Shown here piece by piece: positions 36,917-47,801 of a DNA stretch of 64,000 nt. The DNA is taken from NCBI GenBank assembly GCA_963854735.1, contig OY978103.1, positions 372,001 to 436,000 of the forward strand. The letters run 5' to 3'. Both the position numbers and the translations under genes were made by a program. Under the pieces are notes generated by a model. The model was not told where the DNA came from, ran no database searches, and was given only the letters and a program-made list of their open reading frames with translations. Source of the DNA: Marvania coccoides (Eukaryota; Chlorophyta; Trebouxiophyceae; Chlorellales; Chlorellaceae). The stretch's first letter is position 1. Each line of letters opens with the position of its first letter.

Positions 36917-39277
36917 TTAAACGCCGCCGCCGCTCTTTTCCGCAAACAAGTACACGTTCTCGGGGTTTTGACCGGGCCGCGGCTGCACGTCCTGCGCCTG
37001 AATGGGCCTGGAGAACGGCTTGTCCCGCAGCTCGTACCCCCACTCCACCATCCGCTCCAAAAATGTCGCCGCCGAGGTGTTTGTGGCGTCCACGCTCATC
37101 TGCGACACCTCCAGCTGTATGAACCTGGGCCGCACCTGCGTGAAGAATTTTCCGGCCCCCTCTATGACCCTGCAGGCGAAAAAACAAACAAAATGAAAAT
37201 AACTGAGCGCTGCAATATTTTTTTGTTGATTTGCCCTTTTATTTTGCCAAGTTCAGGTAGATTTCTGATTTCTTTATTCTCACCAGGGTTCGAAGCCTTC
37301 AGTGTCCATTTTGAGCGCCCCCACCCGCCCCGCCAGCTGCGGCAGCCACTCCCCCAGGGCATCGTCCAGGCGGACCACCTGCACCTCCTGCCGCTTCATC
37401 ATCCTGCACAGCAATTTATGAATGGGAGGTTAGAAAACGAGAAACAAATGGGCCATAGAAACAAAGCTGTACAGCATTCAAAGAAGCAATAATGGCGAGA
37501 CGGTGAATATTTATTTAACTGGACACAAAATAGAAAGTTCTGCCGTTTCCTAAAAAATTGTAAAAAATGCCTAAATCTGGCCAAATTGGACGGGAAAAAA
37601 AAAAAAAAACCTTTTTTAAAACCGATTAATTGAATCCTACTGACCTTTGCGCCTTCATCTCTTCGTCCACCACCGAGAGGTCCCCGCACCGCACGCTGCC
37701 GTCCAGCGCGTTGATGTTGTGAGTGTACACTGCGCAGTCTTGAGGCTTGCGCCCCAGAGCTACGGGCAACAGCGTCACCGCCTTGCTCATCCCAATGTTG
37801 GCGCACATTGACAGCCGCATGGCGTACTGGTTGACCCGCATGGCCTCAACGGCGATGACACTAAAGCCAGCTGCAGCGACGCCCAACGAGAATGCGCCCA
37901 CGTTGGAGCCGATGTCGACGAAGAAGATGTCGGACCGAGACAAGTTGAGCTCCTGAAAATGAAATTTGAATATTTCGAAGGAGGGACAGGAGGGTGAGGA
38001 GTATGATGAATCTGAACAGCGGCAAGCAAAGGGAAAAACAGGCAAGGCAGTGTTTCAAATTGGGCAAGAAACCAAGATAGAATAAAGAACGACGAATGGG
38101 TGTAAACTAAAGGTGGTGGATACGCGAAAGTAGAGCACACGCAGTGGCACAACACTCCATCGTTCAAATTTTCAGTTGTAAACAAAAGAAAACACCCTGG
38201 AAAACAGAGGCTGCTCCTCACCCTCGCCAGGGTGTCCATCTGTCCGATGTGCGTGAAGATCTGCAGCTGCTCCCACCCCTTGTTTGTCATCAACTCCGCT
38301 GACACAATGTCCGTCGCTCCTGGGCCCCTCGGCTTATAAACATACACGCTGTACGGATCATCATGCGCATCCAACGACTGAATACCGTCCACACGCACCA
38401 GCGTAGCTGTCGGGGCCTCCGCAGTGGCTGGATCCTCCTTCTTCTGCTGATTTTCGCCGTCCCGGTGCCACCCCCACCCGCCATCCGGCATTCCATCCTC
38501 CTCTGGGTCAAAATCCGGCGGCATTTCGCCGTCGAAGTCGTACATCTCCGAGGAGTGGTGGTACCCCATCCAATCGTTGTTTTTTTCTTTCAACACCACT
38601 TTAGTGGCGGTCAGGTCCGAGATGTCACCGCTTCCGCCGTCATCAGCCCACCCTAATTCCACGAGCTCGGGCGGCTCCCGGTGGTCTTTGAATACGGCTT
38701 TGCAGAAGGCCTGCTGCTCTTGTTGGGCCGCGCGTTGGGGCGCGGGGGCGGAGGCTGGAATGGTCCAGGAATTGCCTTCCAAGTAACGATTGGGGCCGCT
38801 GGTGGCGTCGGAGCTGTGCTGACCCCTCCCGCCGTCCTGCTGTGGTTGGGAAGGGAAGAAGGAAGAGAGGGAGAAAGGTCTTAGAAGAACAGGTACGAAA
38901 AAACGACTTGAACCCGATAAGAAAGAAAGAATGAGGGGTAGGAAGGGAAAACATGAGCGGTGGAAGGAGAGAACTTGATTTTGATACGATCTTATATGGT
39001 AGGGACTTACTCGTGTGCCGGAGAGGACGCGGAGGACCGCCACGAGGATCAGCGCTAGTGCAAAGGCGGAGAGGGCCGTGGCTGCGGGGCTGTTGGTGGC
39101 TCCACTGCCGCCATTGCTGCCGCGCATGAGGTCCGACAGGGCAGCCATTTTGGAGCGGCGGCGCTTGGACCCAGGGTCGTCCACCCCTGGCTGGGTGTCC
39201 ATTGCGTCCGCTACAGCCTTGGCCATGCGGGAGATCTTGCGAAAGAGCTTGGTGGCACTTGCTCTCAGCTGGACCAT
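36917..39277 (-). CDS. Type II membrane FkbM-family methyltransferase
   Basis: Five exons on the minus strand: 39277-39011, 38839-38222, 37952-37645, 37403-37284 and 37169-36917, in phase, giving about 521 residues. A short basic N-terminus precedes one transmembrane helix (ALSAFALALILVAVLRVL, about 67-84), so the enzyme should face the Golgi or ER lumen. A long acidic linker follows. The FkbM methyltransferase domain has the SAM loop FFVDIGSNVGAFSLGVAAAG, then VIAVEAM, and later the characteristic ALKMDTEGFEPW. FkbM enzymes O-methylate sugars and other small molecules, so glycan methylation in the secretory path is a fair inference. The acceptor of exon 2 is a NAGNAG (CAGCAG), which would add or drop one Gln. 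ATG 39277 is the first in-frame ATG I can place. Confidence 0.82.
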
Positions 39278-39823
39278 CGCCGTTGCCTTGAGAGGCACAA
39301 AAGCGAGGAGGGCGTTGTTGCAGGACGTGTGCGCCTGACAGAATGCACCGCCTATTGAGGACTTGCAGGGCTGGATGCCCCTTACAAGCGCTGCTGAAGA
39401 GCGATGATTGTTGTCTGCTGTCAGTTGCTAGGTGGTGGGGAAAGTGGGGCTCAAGGGCGACGCGGAGTCATGATGGTGCCTGGATTTAGTTAATAGCATT
39501 AAAATTGAGAAATTGACAGCGGTTTTGCGAAATTATATTATTTTCAACCGACGAGAAAAGTAATTGTACGAAAAAATCGCCGGTGAATTGGCTTTACCTG
39601 TAAAGATTGCTAAAACATTACTGTACACAGTGAATATTTGCAATTCTTGGATCGAAGCGATCGGTTACAACTGTTTTTTTCAATTTTTGTTTCAATTTCA
39701 ACAATTTTGTGTGTGAACCTTTTAAGCGCCATTCCTTCAGCTTACTGCACACCGAGAGTCTGGGAACTGATGAATGCCAATACACCACTAAAATACGACA
39801 ATATCCAAAACTCTCAGATCACA
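39278..39823. other. Divergent upstream region
   Basis: The region lies between the FkbM gene (-) and the SAP/Rho-N gene (+). It is AT-rich and presumably holds both promoters. Confidence 0.4.
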
Positions 39824-40618
39824 ATGCACTTTCTGGCATCGAAGCTCAAGCCTCCTGCTTCGCTCCACCTGCTCGCCCCCCCAAGACCATCCCAGTCTCG
39901 CCTACGCCGTCCACTCACGCCCCTTGCAGCGACAGGCAACTCCCCCTCCCCCCACCAATTCAAAAACGCTGCTGCAGCTGTCGGGCTAGCTTCGGTCGTG
40001 CTCGGCGCAGCAGCCCTCGTGCTCACCCGGCGAGCTGGCGACAAGAACAAGGCAACAACGCGGGAGCGTGCCGCTTCCTCTTTGGAAATAGTAAAGGCCC
40101 CTCGCTCTGGTCTGCAGTGGTTTCCCGGAATTTCAAAGCCTCGGCGGTCTGCAGATGCCGAGGTGGCGCTGATTGAGGCCAAACGGGCGTTGGAGGTGAA
40201 GCACGAGATGCTGCTGTGGGACCAGCGGTGGTCGCTGCGGGAGAAGACGCTGGCGGAGCTGAAAATCATGGCAACGTAAGTTTCTTTTAGTTTAATAATT
40301 TTAAACTAAATTTAATTCATGAATTAGCTTCTTTAAAGCTAGTTTCAGTTTTACGGTCGATATTCATCTTATTTTAATACCAATAATAGTGTTGTTGTAA
40401 ATTCCCAGACCCATCCTGCTGCCGCTCGATCTCTAAATGTGTTGCCGTTATTTTTTTGTAGGCGTTTTAAAGTCAGCGGCAGGGCCCGCATGCGCAAGGC
40501 TGAGCTATTAGCAGCCCTTGAGCAGCGGCTGGGGCTGTCCGTGGACGGCAGCAGCAGCAGCTTGTCACAGACATGGAACGGAACGGGAGAAGGCTTTTTT
40601 TTTAATGCGAGGAAATAG
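39824..40618 (+). CDS. Plastid protein with SAP/Rho-N-like domain
   Basis: Two exons: 39824-40275 and 40462-40618, in phase, giving 202 residues. The N-terminus (MHFLASKLKPPASLHLLAPP and on) is rich in Ser, Pro, Leu and Arg without acids, like a chloroplast transit peptide. A hydrophobic helix follows (VGLASVVLGAAALVL). The C-terminal domain crosses the intron: LAELKIMATRFKVSGRARMR, then KAELLAALEQRLGL. This is the helix-extended-helix pattern of SAP or Rho-N domains, which bind nucleic acid. In plants, Rho-N proteins such as RHON1 act on plastid RNA. A membrane-anchored plastid nucleic-acid binder is inferred. The intron holds copy B of the 24-bp repeat. Confidence 0.7.
40402..40425 (+). repeat. 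Dispersed 24-bp repeat in an intron, copy B
   Basis: TTCCCAGACCCATCCTGCTG, followed by CCGC, is nearly identical to 26506-26530 and lies in the same orientation inside an unrelated gene's intron. Confidence 0.65.
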
Positions 40619-41965
40619 TCGAGGTGGGAAATACATATCAAACAGTACTATTTCAAGCTGAGTCGATAGCGCGACAGCCAAATTGGGACTCTCATCGGAG
40701 CACCATATGCGTAAAGAAGACAAATGGAGCGTGGGAGAGGGGGGCCATCGAAACGCGATATATATATTTTTGTGTGGCGAAGGAAAATAACCACGGTGAA
40801 GTGATATCGGCTAGGTTGATAAAGAACACTGAAAGAAGGCAGGGATTGACGATTCTTTAGTAATGTGGCTTGCAGGGCAGCTGTGTATCACGGTGACAAA
40901 AGGGCTGAATATGTTTGAAACGGCACAGTAAATATTTATCTGATTAATAATTAGCTCTTTAAAAGAGAAATTTGGTCTTATTAAAAGTAATTCCGTGCAA
41001 AGGAGCTAGACCTCCATAAAAAAGGAAATGAATATGGAACAGAACTTGCAACGGCATAGCAATTTCTTGAAAAACACAGTGGCGAAACAAATTGAATATA
41101 AATAATACAAAACGACAGAATTTTTACCATTTATTTTCGTGCTAAATTTAGTATTGTAAATTGGTAAGAGGAAGCTCATGAATGAAGAAGACAGAATCGC
41201 TGTCAATGAGAACAGGACAAGGCAAAGGCCGTTTATTGCAACCCCGTCACGTCATTATCATCGGGGGTTGAAGTCAATTACATAAACACAGCAGAAATAA
41301 CGCCAGCGACCGTGAGGGCGCCAGCCTTCTCGACAGAGGCCATCGCCCTTGAAAAAGAAAGAAAAGCATGCATTACTTTTATACTTTGATTGTGGCATTC
41401 ATTGTAAAGGGGGCATTTGTTTAATAATTTAAAGTATTGAATTTATTTGTAATTTAACTATCTGTAATTAATCGCCGCCCACAGTCAACTGAAATACACA
41501 CCTCCAAAATCAAAATTTCTAAAATTAAGGATGCTCTAGTGAGATTTAGATGCTGCAGAAATCGTTTTGCTTTCCCTCCTCTCTGCTTGATGAGCAATTG
41601 CCGTTTGTTCGGTCAGGCGGTTTGAAAACAGAGAATGTCATTTGTGCGCTCTCAAAAGTGAGCCAACCCCCTTCTGCTGAGCTGCATTTACAATAATGCG
41701 TTTGATGCTATCGAAAGCTGCTTATTCCTTGTTGTTGGCCAATATTCAAAATCTGATTCAGATATTTTTGCAATAGCCAGTCTGCCGAACGCCCTCCAGA
41801 TGACATCAAGGCGATTGATCGCATTAATAAATAAATTTCAGATTTCCATAAGTCCATTAAGGCCATTAATTCATCAAGCAAGCCTTCCACCATGAAAATA
41901 TGTTTGCAGCGTTTTGATAAACGTTAGAGACAAAATAAATGATAAAATAAATGATTGATCCACGG
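40619..41965. other. AT-rich intergenic region with one tiny ORF
   Basis: About 1.3 kb of AT-rich DNA between two plus-strand genes. The only coding-like island is the GC-rich 31-codon frame at 41278-41373 on the minus strand, listed separately. Confidence 0.4.
41278..41373 (-). CDS. Possible 31-residue hydrophobic peptide or terminal exon
   Basis: A minus-strand frame from ATG 41373 to TAA codes for 31 residues ending EKAGALTVAGVISAVFM. The last ~20 codons are GC-rich like the exons of this genome, while the surroundings are AT-rich. The sequence before the inner ATG (TTTTTCAAG) could also be a weak splice acceptor, making this the last exon of a gene whose other exons I cannot find. The single hydrophobic helix recalls small membrane subunits, but I recognise no family. 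Confidence 0.3.
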   Translation of the reverse strand: MHAFLSFSRAMASVEKAGALTVAGVISAVFM

Positions 41966-42462
41966 ATGTTCTTCGTAGCGGGGCCCCCGCCTTTTGCCCC
42001 CGCTCCCGCTGACCCATCCCTTTCACAGAGAATCTCCAAGCTTGCAGAGTTCGCAGCACGCAACGGTGCGTTGCCGACAAATGCTAAAGGCCATCATCAT
42101 CTCACGAATTCATTTGGTTGAAAGAATCGCCAGCAATAAAAATCCACAGCTTTTACAAGTTTGTTTCCGCTCACCGCTCACCGTTTTCCCCCCCACTTCC
42201 TGCAGGCCCTTCTTTCGTCGAGGAGGTGCGCGCCAAGCAGGCTCACAACCCCGACTTTGCGTTCCTGAATGGCGGCGACGGCGCTGCTTTTTTCTCTTGG
42301 TCAATTTACCGCCATCTGCAAGAGCACGCTGCCGCTGCCGCTGCCACAAATCAACCGCAGCAGCCGCAGGAGCAGCAGCAATTGTACGCTGCGCATCATT
42401 CCGCTGCCCAGCCACCCTATCCATCGCAACACCAACCGCCGTACCCTCCGCCTGCAGCCCCA

Positions 42463-42493
<31 letters not shown>

Positions 42494-44091
42494 GGCAGCT
42501 ATCTTATTCGATGCCGCCAGCCCACTTTCCACCGCATTCTTCTCTGGCAGCGCCCCCACACGCCGCAGGAGCAGCATCAATGCCAGCTGGACATTATTTC
42601 CCGCAGCAACCTTCTCTTCCGCCTCCTCTTGCCCCTCAAACCGCCCCGCCGCCGCCGCAACCAGCGCCAGCAATAGTGGCGCTTCCTGCCGAGGTTCGCT
42701 CGGGGTGGGGCCAAGTGTTGAAGCTGCTGGGCGGCTCGCGCGAGTCCATCACGCAGAGCCAAGCCTGGTTCATGGCGTGCGCTCCTTACGCCGCCGGGAT
42801 GGCTGCAATGACGGCGGAAGCGGCGGCCGCAGCCGCAGACTACCCGTCCGCCCTGCATCTGCTGTATTTGGCGAACGATATTTTGTTTGCTGCCAAGAGC
42901 CTGCGGGCGGCAGGGGGCGCCGCAGCGGGGGCGCTGACCGCTGACGCCGTGGCTGCGGCGTGGAGGCCGCTGCTGGGGCGCATGCTGCGCGCTGCGCTGG
43001 TGGCACCTGATGCAGCGGCAGCGACGGGAACGTCTGCGACGGAGCGGCAGCAGCGTCTGTCTAAAATTGCCAACCTGTGGGCGGAGCGAGAGATCTACCC
43101 CAGCGAGGCGGTGGAAGCCATGGTGATGGAAATGATGGGTATAGCGGCACCAGTAGCCGCTCTACAGCCCCCGCCCCCGCCAGCAGCAGCGGCGGCTCCG
43201 CCGCCCTGGGCTAGTGGCCCCAGCGCACCCCCTCGAGGGCCTGGTGCCCCACTTCATGCTATGCCTGCTGAAATGCCACCGCCTTCAAGTTTTTTCCCTC
43301 CTCCTTCCGCTGGTGGCTTCCGTCCGCAGCCGCCGCCACCGCCGCTGCCGCCGCACATGCAGCAAGCTTTCCTGGGAGGAGGTGGTCCGTTGCACCCCAT
43401 GCCATTTTCGTTTGCACTCCCTCCGCCTGGGGACGCCAGCGCAGCAGCAGCTGCTATGCAGCCGCCATATTTTCTTCCGCCACCACTGCATCCGCAGCAG
43501 CAGCGGCAGTTTTTTCATGGCATGATGGGTAGTATGGGCGCTGCCCCACCACCGCCCCGGCCCCCTCCCCCGCCCCCACCCCCTCCTCCCCCGCAGGAGC
43601 CTCCCTTCGACCCTTTTTCCTTCCCTCCAGGCCTCATTCCTCGCTTAGTGGAGTCCAGCCTCCAAACCGCTGCGCCCTACTCCCCACTGAGCCCGCTTGA
43701 CGTGGAGCGCAGCGAGGTGCCCCCTCCTCCGCGAGAAGACGCGTACCTTAAGGCCCGGCTGGATAAATTCTACGCCCAGCTGGCTGATTTTCGCCCGGGG
43801 ATGTCGTTCAGCGATATCGAAATGGAGGCGCCCCGCAGGCGCCACTTCTCCGACCGCCCTGAAGGCCCACAACCTGGAGTGGATGGCGCAGCACGTGCGG
43901 CGTTGCCTGTGGGGGCGAGCGATGGCAGCGGTGGGTTCAGCGGGCGAGCAGGCGGTGGAGCAACGGGGCTGGGATATGGCGAGGGTGAGGAGGGCGGGAA
44001 AGGCGATGTGTTTGAGAGCTACCGGAAGATGCGCAGCCAGGGGTACCACCAGGGCATCGTGCACTCTGCCGCTGGAAAATCTAGGAAATAG
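41966..44091 (+). CDS. SURP and CID domain splicing factor (CHERP-like)
   Basis: Two exons: 41966-42065 and 42206-44091, in phase 1, giving 661 residues. The SURP (SWAP) domain spans the intron: ISKLAEFAARNG, then PSFVEEVRAKQAHNPDFAFL, then the FFSWSIYRHLQEH helix. A Gln/Pro-rich linker follows. A CID-type helical domain comes at about residues 195-345 (LHLLYLANDILFAAKS, then RLSKIANLWAEREIYPSEAVE). CID domains read the RNA polymerase II tail. Long Pro-rich runs come next. The C-terminal block YLKARLDKFYAQLADFRPGM precedes a conserved-looking SFSDIEME. The order SURP then CID matches CHERP, a U2 snRNP-linked splicing factor. A G-patch is not obvious. Confidence 0.8.
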
Positions 44092-44497
44092 GAATTGTAA
44101 TTATTGAGGTTTTATAAACAAATAAATTGACACGCTCCTCTGGAAGTTGTTTGAGGAGGGTTACTCACTCGCTTACTTGCAGTATACTGCTGGAATGATT
44201 CGGTGACACAGTGTAATTGAAATGGAGGACCCTAATGTTAATTAATGAACGCAGCGTAAAAAAAACTGAATTAACTATGCCCATGGTGGAGGGTGGGAAG
44301 CAGCCATCACCTGGTGTACTGTTTCACCATTTGCGGTTTATTATTTTTCATGCATGTTGGGCTACGGAGGACCAGCCCCTCGCATTGAATAAGTACTCGA
44401 GCTGGCACGTGAATATGCCAAATAAACCAACTAAATTTAATGGGGGAAGGAGAAGAAACATTACATCCAATTACAAACGTTCAAAATGTCCATTCAT
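44092..44497. other. Convergent 3' region
   Basis: The region lies between the stop codons of the CHERP-like gene (+) and the WDR74-like gene (-). An AAATAAATT shortly after the first stop may serve as its polyadenylation signal. No gene is seen. Confidence 0.4.
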
Positions 44498-45901
44498 CTA
44501 TCCATTCTTCCTAAATTTCTTCTTTTCCTTCAACATGTTTCCCTGTGCTGCTTCAGCTGAACGGCCGCCCTCCCGCCCGTGCTTCCTCCCTCTGCCGCTG
44601 CCCCTTCCCTTCTTCTCCTCTTCCTCTTCTTCGCTCGCCTCCTCAGCCCGCTGCCGCCCCTCCTCGCCCGTCACCTCACCCTGCGCCGCAATGCTACCAG
44701 CAGCATCAGCAGGACACCACGCCACGCCCGTGATCTGCGTCTTCACGTACACCTTCCCCATTCCCACCCTTCTCCCTTCATCGTGCACCCGCAGAAACCT
44801 GTCCAGCCCTGCTGAAGCCAACGCCCGGCCCTCGGGATGCAGCGCCAAACAACGCACAGAGCCCGCAATCCCCTTTATCGCGCCCACAAACTTGCCAGCC
44901 ACCAAGTCGAACGCCTCCACCTTGCCGGAGCCGTCCGCCGCCCAGCAGCGCCGCGCGTCTGGGGTGGGGGCCAGCGCCGTGATCCTGGCATCGGCAAACG
45001 CCACCTCCAGCTGCGGGCGCTTGCCCGCCTTGGTATCGTACAGCCGCAGCTTGTGCTTTCCCGTGCCCACCCAGATTTTGGCGCCGTCAGACCCCGGAAA
45101 GAAAGAAAGAGCGGAGTTCCACGGGAGGTCGCACAAACCGACGCGATTGGGGCGGCCGCCTTTGGCGGTGAACACCGGCTCGTCGGGGGAGGACAGGTCG
45201 TACAGCCGCAGCTCCGCGCCCTGCGAGCCCACCGCCAGCAGGCCTGAGCCTGGGTCAAAAGCTGAGCATGTCACGGTGGACGGAACTTTCCAGCTCGCGA
45301 GTTCTTTCCACCCGGAAGGGTCGTCAGCGTCGGCGGCATGCAGCCGCGCGGCGCCGCTTGCGGTGCAGGACGCGACCAGCGGGGGAGCGGCGGCGGAGTG
45401 TGCAGCGGCGGCAGGGCCGGGGAAACAGAGTTCAATCGCTTCGATGGAGGCGGAAGGGTCTGCGGCGGAGGGAGCAGGCACGTGCCATCGGATTTCGCCG
45501 GTGCAAGGGTTGAGAACGTCGATGCTGCCGTCCTTACGGCCCACGGCGGCGGTGGCGGTGGCGGTGTCGAATAATCCGCCTTGGCTGCCCACAGCGAGAG
45601 ACTGCACAGCTCGCGCCTTGTCAGGCTGGCCCCTGAATAAATCCATGATTTTTGGGTTAGTTTGTAGTATGGATGGGTGCGCGAAAGCAGCTCTCAAAGC
45701 TCACCATTTAGCTACAATGGACAGGGAGTCCAGGCGATCGAGCGCAGGGGCTTGAAGCACTGCATGGGCGAGAATTAAAAACTTCAGATTTTTTTTAAGT
45801 CGTGGCGATTTCAGCAGCTGAAACTCGTAAACTTATTTACATTTGAGTTGGCCCAATTCATCTGCGATGCACAAGCGCACAGGTTGTGAGGGCTGTGCCA
45901 T
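44498..45901 (-). CDS. WDR74: WDR74/NSA1 ribosome biogenesis WD-repeat protein
   Basis: Three exons on the minus strand: 45901-45841, 45759-45705 and 45632-44498, in phase, giving 416 residues. WD-type blades are spread through residues ~20-340 (AAVGRKDGSIDVLNPCTGEI, LLAVGSQGAELRLYDL, IWVGTGKHKLRLYDTKAGKR, LASAGLDRFLRVHD). The stretch KHKLRLYDTKAGKRPQLEV and the later FLRVHD region are hallmarks of WDR74 and yeast Nsa1. A Glu-rich then Lys/Arg-rich tail suits a nucleolar protein. Nsa1/WDR74 acts on pre-60S particles during large-subunit assembly. It lies head-to-head with the NOP53-like gene, another pre-60S factor, only 183 bp away. Confidence 0.88.
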
Positions 45902-46084
45902 TGCGTTTATTATATTACTATATATACAAAATAAATTTTAATTTTAAATAAAAACGCCAGCGAAAAATCATTTCAACCTGAAAAAATGCAACTCGCGGCG
46001 GCGCAGCGATTTTGACGAAAATTTACAGCACTAGCTCACTTTGTAAAATATTGCAAATTTATTAACTTCTTCAGGAGCCTCGCA

Positions 46085-47637
46085 ATGGGCAAAGTGAAGC
46101 GGCAGCGCAAGCAATGGCGGAACATTGACACAGAGGACGTGAGTTTGGAGGATTTATTATGCTATTTTGTTGCCAAACATTCTCAAAGGAAGCATCGAGT
46201 CGTCGTGCTTGTTGCCCATCGTCATTCTCACACTCTTGGTTATGGATGCAGGTCGATGATTTCCTGGAGACGACCACTCGGGAGGAGCGCCAGGGGCTTG
46301 TGGTCGAGGGCATTCCCGATGCAGACCTGTTTTACGTCGACAAGGTGTGCCTAGATGCTTGAAGCAATGAATTCACTTTTCCCCCCTCTTCCACCGCTCT
46401 TCTATAAAATTTTAAATTTTTATCTCCTAACTTACAGGGGCCTGACGACGGCAAGGCGCCCAAGGAGGAGCCCAAGGTGCCACGCAAGCTGCAGCACAGA
46501 AACCGGCTGACCCGGGCGCAGGCCATCCTGCAGGGGGCCCACACAGCGGCGCCAGTGGCAGCGCCCATGAAGAAATTCAAAAAAGCGGCGCCGAAACCCG
46601 TTGAGAAGCCCACAAAGCAGCTGGCTGTCACCACAGGAGCGAAAACCACCGCTGTGAAGAAGGAAGCGGCGAGTTTGGAGCTGTGGAAGGGAGCAAACGG
46701 CAGCATCAGCAAGGTGGAGATTGCAGCGACCACGGATGTTGAGAAATGGACTGCCAACCGGGCGCTGGTGCCTGCGAACCCGGCGAAGCGGCGGTTGAAG
46801 TCGACGCACCCTGCTGCGCCTGCTGTAGAGGTTGACGCGCCTGGCTGCTCTTTTAACCCTGACCGTGAGTTGCACCAGGACGCTGTGGCGGTGGCAGTGG
46901 CGGCAGAGATGAGCAAAATCTACGACGCGGACCTGCGACCCACCGCACCGCGGGCCACCGTGGACTATAACCCCGAGACGGACGAGCTGGCGATGCTGCA
47001 GGTGGACGTAGACGATGGGGATGAAAGAATCGGCGACGGGATTGGAAAAGAAAGCAGCGGGGAGGAGGAAGAAAGAAGTGATGGGGATGACGGGGACCGC
47101 GGGGTGGTGCGGAAGCCGGCGAAACAGAAGACGCAGAAGGACCGCAACAGGGAGATGCGGCGGCGGGCGGTGGAGGAGGCGGAGGCCGCAAATAGGAGAG
47201 AAAAGAAGCAGCGGCACGAGCTGTCGCAGCTGAAGCAGCTGTCAAAGGAGGTGGATGCGACGATGGCGGCGCGGGAGGCGCGGCGGGAGCGGCGGGAGGC
47301 CGACAAGCGGGAGCGGCAGGCGGCAGAGCCGCCGCGGCTGGGGAAGCACAAGTTCGAACCGATGACGGTGCAGGTGCTGGCCACCGAGGAGCTGGAAGAG
47401 GCCAGCGGCAGCTTGCGGAGGCTCAAACCCACGGCGATGCTGGCCAAAGAGCGGTTCAAGAGCCTGCAGCGGCGAGGCGTCATTGAGCCTCGGCGAAAGG
47501 CGACGAAAAAGCGCGGGAAGCGGGTGGAGTTTGTGCACGGAGAGCGCGTGGACAAGGCGATGGAGCGGCAGGCGGAGCTGGAGGAGGCGCGGGAGGAGGT
47601 GAAGAAGCTGAAGAAGATCAAGGCTGGCGCCAAGTAG
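46085..47637 (+). CDS. NOP53: NOP53 (GLTSCR2) ribosome biogenesis factor
   Basis: Three exons: 46085-46138, 46252-46344 and 46438-47637, in phase, giving 448 residues. The N-terminus (KRQRKQWRNID, then VDDFLETTTREERQGLV, then IPDADLFYVDK) follows the Nop53 pattern, in which a basic start precedes a short conserved D/E-rich segment. The C-terminal half is a Lys/Arg/Glu-rich helix (KDRNREMRRRAVEEAEAANR), with LGKHKFEPMTVQVLATEEL and RRLKPTAMLAKERFKSLQRR at the end, also typical. Nop53 recruits the exosome and Mtr4 to pre-60S particles and binds the 5S RNP region. The pairing with WDR74 in one divergent promoter hints at shared control. Confidence 0.88.
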
Positions 47638-47801
47638 AAGCGATGAAATATGGAATATTTCTATTTTTTTTGAGAAATAGGGAATAGTTTGACTGGAATG
47701 CTTACGATGAATGAGATGAATTTTCAATTGAGTTTAAGAAAGTATAAAAGCTCAACAACAACAGTGAATGTACACAAAGAGAAGTCAGCCTTTAAATTTC
47801 T

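Noticed and set aside
44217..45755. A 512-codon open frame on the plus strand
   Set aside because: It lies antisense to the WDR74-like gene, whose protein matches a known family and whose exons fit splice phases. The plus frame is open because of the GC-rich third positions of the real gene and has no recognisable domain.
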